Source: Metarhizium brunneum
Taxonomy: Eukaryota; Ascomycota; Sordariomycetes; Hypocreales; Clavicipitaceae
Direction of reading: 5' to 3'
NCBI RefSeq assembly: GCF_013426205.1
Contig: NC_089423.1
Span: 5,580,001-5,644,000 of the forward strand
DNA: 64,000 bases
The notes beneath the pieces were generated by a model. It was not told where the DNA came from. It saw nothing but the letters and a program-made list of their open reading frames with translations, and ran no database searches. How positions within the stretch are numbered: the stretch's first letter is position 1; every line of letters starts with the position of its first letter. Position numbers and translations under genes: made by a program. This document shows positions 21,713-33,515 of this stretch, in pieces.

Positions 21713-24159
21713 ATGGCTGCCTCCGTGGACGAGATGCTTCCTCCTCCCATGGCCCCGAGTGGTCTCCAGCGCACATATGGCGGCAATCGGGCATTTCACA
21801 ACTTTTATAATGATTATTCTCATATAACCGACCCTAATTTACGTCGACGACTAGCATTGTCCGAGATTGACAAGGTTCCTTTTGGATTGTACCGTACGTA
21901 ATGGCAGCTGCCCGAGATTGGATTCCGTGGACGGTGACGGAGTATATTGGGAACTAACTCTTTTCACGTTAGATGTCCGGGCTATATTGGTTGCTGGTGT
22001 TGGCTTTCTTCTCGACTCATACGACATATTCTCCATCAACCTTATCACTATACTCTTGGGCATGGTCTTTTGGAGCGGCGAAGAGGTGGTAAATGGCTTT
22101 GGCGGCAACAATGGCGTCTTACCCGACACGACTAACCAGGCCTTGAAAGCTGCCACCAGTGCTGGTATTATTATTGGCATGGTTGTGTTTGGGTGGCTAG
22201 CAGAGTAGGTCATTTTGTGGCGATTGGTAGATTGTTGCTGACGAGTAGTGCAGTGCTCTGGGCCGCAGGCGCATGTATGGTGTGGAATTGGCAATTATCA
22301 TCTTCGGAACCTTTAGCTGCGCCTTGGCTTCGAGCAGCCCGTCCATTGGCTCAGCAGGTCTATTGTTATTCTGGCGGGTTCTTATGGTACGTGCGCACTC
22401 TGCCATACACATGTCGGGAACCACCAGTCTAATATTTGTTTTTGTCAGGGCATTGGGATTGGAGGTGACTATCCTCTTTCGTCCGTCATTACATCCGAGT
22501 ATGTGTCTACCACCTTTGTTTCAGTAGTTGTCTTCCTAACTGGTGGCTAGATTCGCACCCACTCGATGGCGAGGTGCCATGATTTCTGCTGTCTTTTCAA
22601 TGCAAGGTATCGGCCAACTCATGTCTGCCATCGTTGCGCTCGTTACAACCGTAGCCTTCAAGTCGTCGTTTATCCGTATTTCCGACGAAGCACACTGCGA
22701 TGCGGGATGTCAAATCGCTGCTGATCGTGCATGGAGGATCATTGTTGGGGTTGGCTCCATCCCAGCCTGTCTTGCGCTCTACTATCGAATCACCATTCCT
22801 GAGACTCCGCGCTACACTTTTGATATACAGCACGATGTTGAAAAGGCTGATGCCGATATCAAGGCCTATGTATCCAGCAAATCGAACAGTGACTATGAGA
22901 GGCGGCATTCTCGGTCAAAGATATCTGAGGATTCGCTGGATCTTCCGCGTGCTTCATGGGCAGATGTGTTTGCATACTTTGGGGAGTGGAAGAATTTCAA
23001 GGTATTGGTCGGTACAACCATGTCATGGTTCTTTCTGGTACGTCTGATGTCTGATGTCTGTGTTGTATTGATGTGTGCGCTGACTGACAATTTCCAGGAC
23101 TTGGCATTTTACGGCCTTGGCTTGAATCAAAACGTTGTTCTCCACGCTATTGGATATGGAAGTGGTAGCAATATGTATTACAAGTTGTATAATCAGGCCG
23201 TGGGCACGATCATCCTGACTGCTGCTGGATCCTTGCCCGGATATTGGACTGCCATCTTCACCATTGATACTGTTGGGCGCAAGCCTCTGCAGATTTGTGG
23301 GTTTCTTCTGCTCACCATTGTATTCGGCGTTCAGGGTTTTCGGCTTCATGATTTGAGCGAAGGGTCAATGTTGGCTCTGTATATCATAGGACAATTTCTT
23401 TTCAACGCCGGCCCAAACACAACCACGTTTGTTGTACCGGGCGAATGCTTCCCCACGCGATACCGATCAACAGGTCACGGCATTTCCGCAGCAATGGGCA
23501 AAATCGGGGCTATAGTCGCCCAGTGTATTAGCATCCCATTGTTGAAGAATGGCGAGGTTGCTGGATGTGTTGGCAATGCCTGCTCTCCCTATCTTGACCG
23601 GTTGCTGAAACTTTTTGCTCTTTTCATGCTCCTCGGCACCTTTGTGTCGCTCCTCATCCCCGAGACGAAAGGGCTCACTTTGGAAGAATTATCCGGCGAG
23701 TCTAGGACAAGCTATAATGCTGGCTGCAACGGCAGTATCAGTCTAGGATCACCGCGACTACGAGCATGGAATCCGTTCCACGGCGGACAACCGGCAGGAT
23801 TTGCATACCCACGAGCCCATAGCGGCTACTTTGGCAAGCACCACCGATCTCCACGGGATGATATCATAGCCTCTCCAGAACTGGTAGCGGAAAATATGCG
23901 TCAGAGGCGATCCCGATTCTGGAAAAGAAATCGAAAGGCCCGAATTGCCAGTGATGGATCCAATGAGATTGCGTTGCGGAACCGAACGTCTGGAACCACG
24001 GCTGGTTCTTCAGACGCAGAATCTTCCACCCATGCCAGTGTCCCGCAGCAACAATTGCCTACATGGGGAGCGGGATGGGGCAGAATAGATCGTGGTCCAC
24101 TACCTACGACGAATAGTGTGCAATTAAATGACGTGGGGATGCTGTTGAAACCGGCTTAG
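21713..24159 (+). CDS. Inorganic phosphate permease, PHO84-like MFS transporter
   Basis: Six exons, 21713-21893, 21973-22204, 22254-22386, 22449-22498, 22551-23037 and 23098-24159, give 714 residues. The protein belongs to the phosphate:H+ symporter branch of the major facilitator superfamily at the plasma membrane. Family marks include VAGVGFLLDSYDIFSINLIT (helix 1, with the acidic pair), GRRRMYGVEL (loop 2-3), GIGIGGDYPLSSVITSE (helix 4, split by an intron), TRWRGAMISAVFSMQGIGQL, IDTVGRKPLQICGF and VPGECFPTRYRSTGHGISAA. About 12 membrane helices end near IPETKGLTLEELSGES. The remaining tail of about 150 residues is basic, serine-rich and unusually long for the family. CACGTG boxes far upstream would suit a NUC-1/Pho4-type regulator, but they lie 1.3 kb or more away. 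Confidence 0.92.
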
Positions 24160-24713
24160 ATGGGTTGCACGGCATGACATTATGATGATAATGCTCTGAT
24201 CCTTTTTTTCATGGGAGTTTTTGGTTGGGTGCATTAGACAAGATACCTGTGCTAGAAAGCACTCTTTGCATAGATATAGCGTGTATGTATAATAAATGAT
24301 GATGTCAGATACGACACAAAAAGCGCATTTGGCCCTTTACTGCATGTTGCCCTGACGATTTCACGACGATGAAGGATACAGATTGACGCCCGTCCTGGAT
24401 GTGTGTCAGCCGAGTGTTTGGATGTGACGGCCGGAGGGCCACGAGGCATGGTATTGAGGCGCAAGTTCATTACTGATATACATTACAGGCCTTAAAGATA
24501 CGTATAATATTTCTAATGTTGAATGTATAGCGGCGACAACTGCTGGCGCCACCTCCATACGAGTGTTCTGGTCTGTAATCCGGTTGCAGCCCGCATGCTT
24601 TCCCAAGGTCTGGGTATCCAAGTCACATCGTTTGAATTTCGCAAGTTGCTCAAGTACCGAATGTGCCATGATATATTACCCCCAATTTGCGATCCACATG
24701 GGAGTCGCGGCAT
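24160..24713. other. Tail-to-tail intergenic region
   Basis: This is a 3' flank shared by the phosphate permease and the small secreted protein gene on the opposite strand. I see nothing else in it. If the small gene uses its second intron, its 3' untranslated region extends into here. Confidence 0.5.
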
Positions 24714-25133
24714 TCACTCGCTCATCTCGGTCTCTATATTTCCAGTGTTAGTGAATTTTACACTTGTAACTCTGTCCTTCGCTTTGTCTTGTCCTTGTTT
24801 TTCTTCTTGACAAGCTCCCCCTTTTGACGGGACAGGAAGCAACGTACATGTGCACCAGCAGTTGGCACAGCTATCCCCGGCATCAGAGTAAAAGCGGCCA
24901 TTCACACAGCGCGAATGGAAATTGACGGCGTGGCAGAACTTGGTGCGGAAATCGGCGCCGCAGCTAAAGTTTTGGTTCCACGAGACTGCGGTGTCGGGCG
25001 TCGGCGTCGGCGCGGCCAGGGCGGCGAGCGCCAGGGCGAGCAGAGAGGCCACGAACTGCGGCGCTGGTGTGTTAGTTAAGCTTGTCCCTTCCATGTCTTG
25101 GGAAGCGATTCCAATAGTGCTACGGACCTTCAT
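24714..25133 (-). CDS. Small secreted cysteine-rich protein, effector-like candidate
   Basis: Exon 1 is only ATG AAG (25133-25128). An intron with a CTTAACTAAC branch site leads to exon 2 from 25055. The protein starts MKFVASLLALALAALAAPTP, a clear signal peptide, and the mature part holds spaced cysteines: NFSCGADFRTKFCHAV, SRCVNGRF and DSCANCWC. Two endings are possible. Reading through gives 115 residues with eight cysteines, ending at 24714. A second intron (donor GTACGT after 24848, branch CACTAAC, acceptor ATATAG before 24733) creates a TAG across the junction and gives 71 residues with six cysteines, ending NCWCT. The splice signals favour the short form. I do not recognise a family; it could be an effector, an antimicrobial or another extracellular peptide. 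Confidence 0.65.
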   Translation of the reverse strand: MKVRSTIGIASQDMEGTSLTNTPAPQFVASLLALALAALAAPTPTPDTAVSWNQNFSCGADFRTKFCHAVNFHSRCVNGRFYSDAGDSCANCWCTCTLLPVPSKGGACQEEKQGQDKAKDRVTSVKFTNTGNIETEMSE

Positions 25134-27215
25134 GGTGGGTAGAAATGTGGTGAGACGGCCGTTTGGTGGACTGGTGGCGGGAGATGGAAGATGGGATGGA
25201 ACAGAGCCGGGAATTGGGCAAGTTGGAACGAGAGTCAATGTCTCTGGATGGGGGTTTTAATCAAGGCGGATGCGGAGGGTTTTGTGCCGCGGGCGCAAAC
25301 ATGAGGGACGACAATACTGCATGTTTGTAGGGTTCTTTTTTTGGCGAGTGTCTGAGATGGGCGGCCCTTTTTTTTTCTCTTTCCGGTTTGCGAGAGAAGG
25401 TTCTGCTGGTGTGGAGGGCATTTTGGGAGAGATGGCCATGTCTCACTTGAGGCAAATGGACCAGCTGGTTTAATACTAGTACTACTAGTATTGTGGGTAA
25501 TTTTTTCTGATATTATTTGACAATTCACCTGGGCTGCACGGTGCTAGGGCCAACTGCTCGACATGGACGCGAGTCACACAAAGAGCATGGCGTGGTGGCG
25601 CGAACAAAAAAGAAGCTCATGTCTCGCGGGTATGAACTGCCGTTGGCTTCTTCCACTCCGCGTCGTCTTTGTGCAAAGTGTCAAATTTGATAGTACTACG
25701 GAGTACGTATCACGCTTGTTGTGCTGGTGGCCATTCTTGGGCCCCGGCGTCCTTTTCTGGATATCGGCTGGTTTTCCTTCAATCAGACACAGGCATCCCC
25801 GAGGCCAACTGAGACCTTGTCCTGCTGGCAATCATGACGAGTTCTCGTGTCCCTCCCTCGCACTGGCTGCTCCCGCGGGCTTGGTCACTGGACACGGAGT
25901 ACATGCGTGTCAACTTGTATCCGACCCATGGCCTATGACAAAGGGTCAAAAATAGTAAACATGTTGTACGGTGCGGCTTGAAGGCGCATGGTCTTTCGGC
26001 CAAGCATTACGTACCTGTTGTCCTGAGCTTTTGTTTTTAAGCATGGCCTGCAGTGACGCCGCCGAATGAGGCATTTGGAGGTGACGACATCATACGACAC
26101 ACGGTTTGATGCTGCGGGCTACAAGGAGATGATGAGTCTGTCTCTCTGTAACCAATCCGGGGCTTGTTGAGGAACAATTGGTATTGTTTGGTACTGTACG
26201 GAGTACGTTGTCGTAACGGCGTACGGTGTATCCTGGGGATCCGATCCGGATCAGGTCGTATCGTCCAATTCTCTGCCAAAGACGGCGTTTCCGTCCAGGG
26301 TTGGACAGCCCAGCAACCAAGCCAACTGCTCCAACCAGCCTGCCGTGATGGCCGAGTCGTCATGGCCAGCCGTCCCGTCTTGTTCAACCTGCAACCCGGC
26401 ACGGGGCAACCCTCCTCATTGGGAAGCGAAGCCTGCGTGGGGAGACCCATGACAGGTCTGTGGCTGTTTTTGGCTGCTCCCTCTCCGGGTACCACGTCGC
26501 CGCGGATTACGGCAAACCCATCATGTCCGTATGAAGGCTTGTTCCGATGAAGACATGCGGCTTGAATAAGGCGAGAACCTAGCCGATTGTACGGACTCGC
26601 GATTCAGAAATTTTATGTGATGTGTGAAGACTCGATGGTTTTCTCTCCACCCCCGCAATGTCATACCCACAAGAACCCGCAAGTGACAGGTGACGGGACA
26701 TACCCGTTGGCAACTAGTAAGTGGACTAGCCACTTCAATGTTGTCTCTTGTTTCCCCGCCTGTCAATTTTCCTCCATCCACACATACATACTCTGACAGC
26801 AACCTCCCCCGAAACCAAATTGCCACAAACCATGGCCAATCCGCACTAGAGCACATGTCAAACGGCTAAAGCGAGTCAAGCATGCAGGCTAAGACGAAAA
26901 AACACGGCCCGTGGTCAAATGCGGCTAAATGAGGTTACATCCCAACATGACCTCCTTGCAGGTTAATTCCTCCAACCCACCCCGGGTTTTTTTTAAGGCC
27001 GCCGGAGCTTTGAAGAAAGGAAACCAATGCACATATGGAAACAGACCCTGCCGTGTTGAAGAGGCCAGGGAAAAGAAGGGGCCGTAGCTTTCTTGGTTTC
27101 TCACAAAATACCGCCCCTTCGTCTTACAAAACTCGTCGAATGGGAGATACCGGGTTTACTCTTCCCATCCCATCATCACCCAGCTCATGGCACGACGGAC
27201 CCCATGTCCTAAGGA
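25134..27215. other. Intergenic stretch, no gene supported
   Basis: This is the upstream region of both the small secreted protein gene and the rhodopsin-domain gene. It carries a near-palindromic ATACTAGTACTACTAGTAT element at about 25473-25491 and TACGGAGTAC at 25697 and 26197. Open frames in it look random. Confidence 0.55.
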
Positions 27216-28663
27216 ATGGGGGAACTTGAGGGCTCTCACGTCCCCGGCGTGCCGCAGTACGAGCCCCGAGAGCAGCGGAAATGGCTCGTCCTTGTCGTCG
27301 CCTGGATGACGACGCTGGCCGCCCTAGCCGTCATGGCACGCCTGTGGTGTCGACGCATTCGCAACCAGCCCTTCTGGTGGGACGACTACCTCATCATGTT
27401 TTCGACGGTAACACCCCCTTCCACCCCCTTTTTTTAAAAAAAAATTAAAATTTGAAACCATGATTCCTCAAGGAAACGTACAGTGCTGACGGTACAAAAA
27501 GATCTGGAACTGGGCCGTCGTGGGCGTCGGGTTCGCCATGTTCATCGAGGGCGTGGGCTACCACGCCGACGAGGTGGGCGAGCGCGCCGTCGCCAACATC
27601 TCCATGTGGCTGCTCGTCACGGAAATCATCTACGTGTGGAACCTGTGCTGGACCAAGCTCGGCCTTCTGTGCATGTACTACCGCATCTTCCGGTTCCCCC
27701 TGTTCAAGAGGCAGGTCGTGGCCGTGGGCGGCTTCGTCGTGCTCTGGGCCGTGTGCGTGTCCTTTCTCTTCACCTTCATCTGCGTGCCCGTCGAGAAGCT
27801 GTGGCGGCCGGCCGTCGAGGGCCGCTGCGTCAGCGAGCTGGGCGTGTGGCTGGCCAACGCGAGCTCAACCATCTTCTCCGACGTCGTCATCTTGCTGCTG
27901 CCCATCCCGCAGGTCTGGAGGCTGCAGCTCAAGACGTTGGAAAAGGTTGGCCTGACGCTGGTGTTTGGCCTGGGCTTCTTGTGAGTTTTGAGTTTTTTCA
28001 ATCCCAAGACATGAATGTGTAGGTAGGCTGACCCGTGTACAAAAAAAAAGCGCCGTGTTTGCCTCGTCGTTTCGCACCTGGGTCCTGTTCAACTACTCCA
28101 AGCACGACATCAGCTACACGCTCGCGCCGCTGCTGGCCTGGTCCGACATTGAAATGTCCGCCGGCATCATCTCCGCCTGCCTGCCCACCATGCGGCCGCT
28201 CGTCCGCCTCGTCACGGCCAGGCTCGGGCTCGCCAGCATCTTTAGGCTATCCCGCTTCACGCGCTCCTGGGCAGACGGGTCGCGCGAGGAGTCCGATACC
28301 GCCGGCGGCAAGACGTCCAAGGAGAGCCAGAGCCGCGGCGAGGTCGTCGGGCTGCCTAGCTTCGTCACGCCGCAGTCTCTGCGGGTCACGGCCGAGCCGA
28401 CCAGGAGGAGGGACAGGAACAGCGCTTTTTACAGGCTGCCCGACGACACCCCGTCTGGCCGGTTCGGTGGGATCCTGGTGGAAACGAGCCTGGAATGGGG
28501 GCTGGAGTCGGAAGGGAAAGCCGCCCCCGGCGCAGAGGTCACTGAGGTGCAGGCGCCGACAAGGAATCTGACGGCCTACGATAGCAGCAGTAGCATCGAG
28601 ATGATGGACGGGCTGAGTGCCGCCACGAGCAAGAGTGAGATTCCGATACGGAGGTGCCAGTAG
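27216..28663 (+). CDS. Fungal rhodopsin-domain integral membrane protein (PTH11-like without CFEM)
   Basis: Three exons, 27216-27407, 27502-27980 and 28051-28663, give 427 residues. There are seven predicted membrane helices in the first 290 residues. Family marks include RIRNQPFWWDDYLIMFST, WTKLGLLCMYYRIF, FSDVVILLLPIPQVWRLQL and YSKHDISYTLAPLLAWSDIE (helix 7 region), then ACLPTMRPL. The C-terminal tail of about 140 residues is hydrophilic. The family is large in plant- and insect-associated fungi and is usually annotated as an integral membrane protein; a few members act in surface sensing. No CFEM domain is present at the N-terminus. The coding exons are GC-rich, unlike the flanks. The two introns are T- or A-rich and well defined. 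Confidence 0.88.
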
Positions 28664-29478
28664 ATGTGCGATTTGCTGCTCCATGGCATCGATTTGAATT
28701 GGCACAAGCCTCACACTGCCTGGAGATTGGGCAACATGCCATGGTGATTTATAAAATACATAATTATCCAGTGAGCTACCACAGTCTACCGTCCCCTGCA
28801 CCACATGCCATATCTTGCGTAACTAAGCCAGGGCACGTGTAACCAAGCATCGTCCCAAACTGGGCAAAATCACAGACCACCAGGTCGCGCCACCGGTTCC
28901 GTCTCCACGTATCACAAGGTTCTTTATTAAGCATAGACCAAAAGAATATCATCTGATTCAGACTCTATCACCCCGGTGGTTGTATCGCGCCTTCATACTC
29001 CTACAATAAACCGTCGAATAGCGTGATTCTGCCATATCAGCAGAGTCAACGACACAGGCACAACATCCATCCATCTTCACAATCACAACAAGACGCACTC
29101 CACGCTGATTTACGTGTGACCATCTGTTCATTGTCAATCTCATTCATCATATCTGCGCTCATACTAATCCCCCCCAGCAAACCAATGTACATACACATGG
29201 CGGGCATCTACAGCCGTCCGCCTTCATCAAGCCATCCCTAGTGGTCAATTTTTTGGCCCCAGCCCAAGACTCCAGGGCCGCTCGCCAACAAAAGAAAGTG
29301 AGAAGTGTAAAAGGAGAATCCATGTCCTTGATAATAAATATACCGTTTAAAGAGTCCAGAGTCCATTTGACTGTTTTGTCAATCCCCCCCAACTATCCGG
29401 GTATCGTAACCGCAACTTGGTCCAAAGCAACAGAAGAGAATAGAGAGCCGAAAGAGACAGACAGAGAGAAAAAGCATT
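28664..29478. other. Tail-to-tail intergenic region
   Basis: This is the 3' flank of the rhodopsin-domain gene and of the disordered-protein gene on the other strand. No gene or repeat is seen. Confidence 0.55.
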
Positions 29479-30951
29479 TTAATAATCTTCCCACCCGCCA
29501 TCCTCGCCATCTACTTCTATCGTCGTGCCCAGCGCTTCCTTTCCCTGGCGAATCATGTCCTGTAACTGTTTATTGAACGCTGCAATGCGAACGTCTGTGT
29601 CGCGTTCTTCGCGGTGTCGTCGAGCAGCAAGGTGCTTGGCTTCTGCGTCGAGGCGCGGACTGTTGTCTAGGTCGTCTACAGCTCCGCGACTGGATGCCGT
29701 GGACGCACTGCTGTGTGTGCGGCTGTGTGTAAATGGCGCATGGCTGGGTGCTGGAATGGCTGATCGTCGCCGTCCATGACCTCGAGATGAGTGCGGTGTG
29801 GGTGAGGCCGCGATACTGGGTGCTATATTGGTCACTTTCGTCGGCGACGGGGAGCGAGTTGATGCGTAAGATGCGGATGACGCAGGACGAGCAGGCTCGA
29901 GGGTGGCCGGGGGGGAGAGGTTGAAGCCATTCCGGGGGGTGCCTCGAGGTGGTGCTGGACTGGCTACCTTGCTGGAAACGCGGCGATTCTGTGGTGTACT
30001 TATCCGACGACCAGTAGCGAGCGAAGGGCCTTGATTGCGATTTCTTGGAGACTGCCTATAGGCAGCAGAGGTCCGCCGAGGAGTGCTGTCCGTTCCACTA
30101 GCATGGTCCTTGATCATGACCCAATTTCTGCCCAACTCATCCGTCGGCGCCGTCTGTCGTCTTTTGGCAGCCGGCGCAGATGGAGTTGAGGCGCCGCTGG
30201 ATATGAGCGTGTCCTCGGTGGCTTCTTGATCGCAAAAAGCATATGCTTGCGGGAAATGCCCTGGTATTCGATGGTGTTGCTCGTCGTCCTCATCATTTTG
30301 CAGCCAGGCCGGGTCCAGTATTGATCCATCTGGGATGATGCCATCGCCGGGCTGCATCTCAAAGCCTCTTCCCCCACCAGCATAAAATCCTTTGAACGCA
30401 CCCGCTTTGCAAAACTCCCATACCTTCCCCACGACGCCACCTATGGTACTAAAGGCCAGCGTACCCCATCCTGAAGATTGGTAGGGCTGCGTAGGGAGGT
30501 TGAATAGAGGAGTATGCCCAGTGGGGTCCGTAAAATCATTATCATGTCGCGAGCGCTTGGAGCCAAGGGCTTTTCGGTAGTCGGACTCGGAGTAGGTGCT
30601 GTCGCCCAAAATTCCGCTTTCCCCCGGTCCGCTGGCAGGTGTGTCGAGCTGCCCGGCAAGTGTGTAGGCCCTGCCGTTGTGGGCAGCATGTCTCCCCGCG
30701 GGCGTTATCAGAACAGTGCTAGCGTTGGTGGTGATATCGTCGTGGATGCCCTCTTGTTGTTGGGCATGATCAAATTGCCTAGCATCGTCGCGGATGCGCT
30801 TGCGCTTGGGAGTAGGCCCCTCTCCGCAAGGTCGACCCTGTGTTAAATATCCGGAGCTCGATGCTGGAGACACCGGGGGCCGGAAGAGGCCCTGGTGGAT
30901 TCCGTCGGTGTGAAAGCCCCCGGGCATGTGGAAGCCAGAGGAGAAGGTCAT
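29479..30951 (-). CDS. Conserved hypothetical protein, mostly disordered
   Basis: A single exon of 490 residues. I do not recognise a named family. The N-terminal 160 residues are polar, with a basic nuclear-signal-like TPKRKRIRDD. One short ordered-looking block, GTLAFSTIGGVVGKVWEFCK followed by AGAFKGFYAGGG, lies near residues 165-200. It could be an amphipathic or membrane-contacting segment. After it come an acidic stretch (LQNDEDDE) and a serine/proline/arginine-rich region with several SP and TP sites. The C-terminal helix (AEAKHLAARRHREERDTDVR onward) ends with an acidic GEDGGWEDY. The start MTFSSGFHMPGG is the first ATG of the long frame. Nuclear location is a guess from the basic motif. 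Confidence 0.8.
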   Translation of the reverse strand: MTFSSGFHMPGGFHTDGIHQGLFRPPVSPASSSGYLTQGRPCGEGPTPKRKRIRDDARQFDHAQQQEGIHDDITTNASTVLITPAGRHAAHNGRAYTLAGQLDTPASGPGESGILGDSTYSESDYRKALGSKRSRHDNDFTDPTGHTPLFNLPTQPYQSSGWGTLAFSTIGGVVGKVWEFCKAGAFKGFYAGGGRGFEMQPGDGIIPDGSILDPAWLQNDEDDEQHHRIPGHFPQAYAFCDQEATEDTLISSGASTPSAPAAKRRQTAPTDELGRNWVMIKDHASGTDSTPRRTSAAYRQSPRNRNQGPSLATGRRISTPQNRRVSSKVASPAPPRGTPRNGFNLSPPATLEPARPASSASYASTRSPSPTKVTNIAPSIAASPTPHSSRGHGRRRSAIPAPSHAPFTHSRTHSSASTASSRGAVDDLDNSPRLDAEAKHLAARRHREERDTDVRIAAFNKQLQDMIRQGKEALGTTIEVDGEDGGWEDY

Positions 30952-32568
30952 AACTTCTGTAAGGCTGAGAGAAGCTGGGCGAGAATGCTCAGCCAGGTGG
31001 GGTGTCGAATTTGAGAATAGCCAGCAGCCGGACCGTAAGCCAAGCTACCAGTCAAGGTCGCGTCTGTGACAGAGCTTGCTTCAGTGTAGTAGCATGCAAC
31101 AAACACGCATGATAACGATTCTCATGGGCCTGAAGGGAAGTTTTTCTTTGCCGCGAAGGACTGTCCCAAGACTTCAACAGTGCAGGGGTCAAAGGCGGCG
31201 ATGGAATACCTTGGGATGCTGGAGCACTCTAGCTGTGAAGGCGTCGACTTGATGACCTCTGTTTGCTGCACGCGGGGCAAACAAGCTTGTCGGCACACGT
31301 CGGTCGTGTGTCGTCCAACAAATGTCCAGCAAATCACAGCCGGTCGCACCAGTCGGTTTCGTAGCCTGCCGAGATGGAGATTCGTCCTCGTTCAAGAGTG
31401 GCGGTGGTGCGTATGCAGCGCCGTGGTGCTCGTGACCTGGGAGCAAATCAGGCACGAGATTGGAAATGGTCTGTATCGCCAAATGGCTGCCTCGTTCCAG
31501 CAAGGCAGGCGACGACGGACGGTGGACAATGAAAATGCCCAGCGAAAAAAGCCCCTAAATAAAAAGGATGAATTGATTAAAGACTGCAACTCGTAGAGCG
31601 GTGTCCCTGCAGCGCAAGCAAAGGCATTGGCCTTTTTTCTAAGCGGTGAAGAACCCCAAGTCAAACACCAAGGAGCCTGGTATGATGAGCCGCAGGAGCG
31701 GGCCGACAGACGGCAGAGATGAAGGTTGGTGCCAAGATGGGAGTTTGGGTCATTGGCCTGGCCTCTGTTGCGTACGGAGTAGTGAATAGTTGAAAAGACG
31801 GTGCAATAAATAATAGGGGTTGTTTTATCTCGGTGATCCAAATCTGAATGAAGTGTCCAGACGCGACTGTGAACTACTGAGTGTTCAAGTGGTTGACCCG
31901 GCCGGCTGACCTTGCTCTGTTGGCGGGGCACAAAAGCTACATGTACCCAGGTACCTTGTTCATGGGTGCGAACTAGAAAGTTTACGGAGTAGTTTGTTGG
32001 GGAAATCAACGACGATTCGCTCCACCGACGGAGAACGAGAGCTGAAGACAAGGATACTCCGCGCTGGCTTGATCGTCTCGTCGCTGTTGCCTGGGGTGAT
32101 GATCTGTTCCGCCAGCAAGTGCTCCGTCCATACTCCGTATAATTGCCTGTAATTTACCTGCCCAGAAACTGTCCTCTCCGGCCATCTGTTTACCATTTGT
32201 AGCCTTGCTTTTCACGTTGCCGGTACAGAGTTCAAAGTTTCCCCTGTGCCGTGTGTCATTTCATCGAGGCTAAGACAGAGCAGCCACTACACTACTACTA
32301 GTACTTGGTAGTAGCCCTCTTGTCTCACCACAAACCACAGCTGAAGTATTCGACTTCTATTCCCAAGTACAAATCTAAACCACTAAGCGAAAAATAAAAG
32401 TCGGCCCGCATCCTTACCATGCCGGCCGAGTATGCTTGCGCAAATCTATCTGTCTCTGCTCAAAGAAAAGCAAAGCATCCCATCGTGGTCCCATAACCGA
32501 CAAAAATAATAAAATAAACGCAATCAAGTGCGCCAGCCCAGTCATGCCATTGGTAGTCCGTCAATCCA
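30952..32568. other. Intergenic stretch, no gene supported
   Basis: This is the upstream region of the disordered-protein gene and the downstream flank of the HD-domain gene. It has TACGGAGTA at 31773 and 31983, TACTCCGTA at 32131 and an ACTACTACTAGTAC stretch at about 32289. A 219-codon minus-strand frame at 31392-32051 shows no domain and is taken as chance. Confidence 0.55.
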
Positions 32569-33515
32569 TTAATCCCTCGAGTAGTACTCGTCCTGCATCT
32601 TGGTCTTCTCCTCAGTAACTCCCCCCTCCACACCCTTGACCCCGTCAACATGCTGCTTGGTGCCCCAGAACTTCTCCCTCTCTTCTATCAGCTCTTTGGC
32701 CCATGCTTTGGTCTCGTCCAGCACCATCTTGCTCGATACGTATGCAAATTCGCCCAGGTCGAGGGCACCCTCGGCGCGCTTCTCGTATTCCATCATTTGC
32801 AGCAGCAGCTCCATCTTGTCAATGTCGTGGACATATTGGCTCTCGAGCGTCTTGGAATCCTCGTACTCGTCCCAAATGGCCCGGATATCCTCGCCGACCG
32901 CAGCATCGTCCTTGTTGCCAAGCAAATTCTTGGTGAGGTAGTGCATGGTCAGACTCTCCCGCCGGCTCTTTTCAGGCTTGGGGACGCCATCTACGGGGGT
33001 GATGTCGCCGACGAGGAGTTCAGCCATGTCGTGAATAAGGCACATCTTCATGCATTTGTGGAGGTCAATGCGTTTGGCGAGTGACGGGGGAGCGAACATG
33101 GAGATGATGGACATGCGGTACATGTGGTCTGCGATAGACTCGCCTCTGCGCCGTGTTAGCAGTCGCCTGCGTTAAAAAGGTACTGACCCAAGGTACGCTG
33201 CTTCGCGGTCAAGATGGGGTCCTGGGTGCTGCCGTACCTCTCGATGCCAAATCGTCTCCAACCTTCGCGCTTCGTCGTCTTGAGTCGTTCAATCATGTGG
33301 AAAAAGGCAAGGGGAGACTGGCCTCCCGACTTGGGAGCATCACCGGGAATTGCATCGACCACCTTTTCCACTTCCCATTCTCCAGAGACCTTGACCATTG
33401 GCGTAAAGCCCAGGTCTAGCCTTGTCAGCTGCCTTGTTTCTCCTGGGTGTCTGCTGCAAAACCTACTAGAAATGTCCGTCTTGCCGCTATTCTTCCGATC
33501 CGCTTGCGATCCCAT
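32569..33515 (-). CDS. HD-domain phosphohydrolase, HDDC2/Ygk1-like (5'-nucleotidase type)
   Basis: Two exons, 33515-33238 and 33145-32569, give 284 residues. The junction restores FGIERGESIADHMYRMSI. HD-superfamily metal ligands are visible: His in ESIADHMYRM, the HD pair in MCLIHDMAELLVGDITP and Asp in QYVHDIDKMELLLQMMEY. Relatives are deoxyribonucleoside 5'-monophosphatases of nucleotide metabolism. The first 40 residues (MGSQADRKNSGK onward) look unlike the family, and a downstream Met at about residue 40 (MVKVSGEWEVEKVVDAIPGD) may be the true start, giving about 245 residues. The block GDAPKSGGQSPLAFFHMIER is typical of fungal members. The gene lies head-to-tail with the small membrane protein group. 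Confidence 0.9.

Noticed and set aside
28247..28804. 185-codon antisense frame at the 3' end of the rhodopsin-domain gene
   Set aside because: It overlaps a well-supported coding exon and shows only composition-driven openness.
31392..32051. 219-codon minus-strand frame in an intergenic region
   Set aside because: No domain, no splice signals, and it spans TACGGAGTA elements that otherwise stay outside coding exons.
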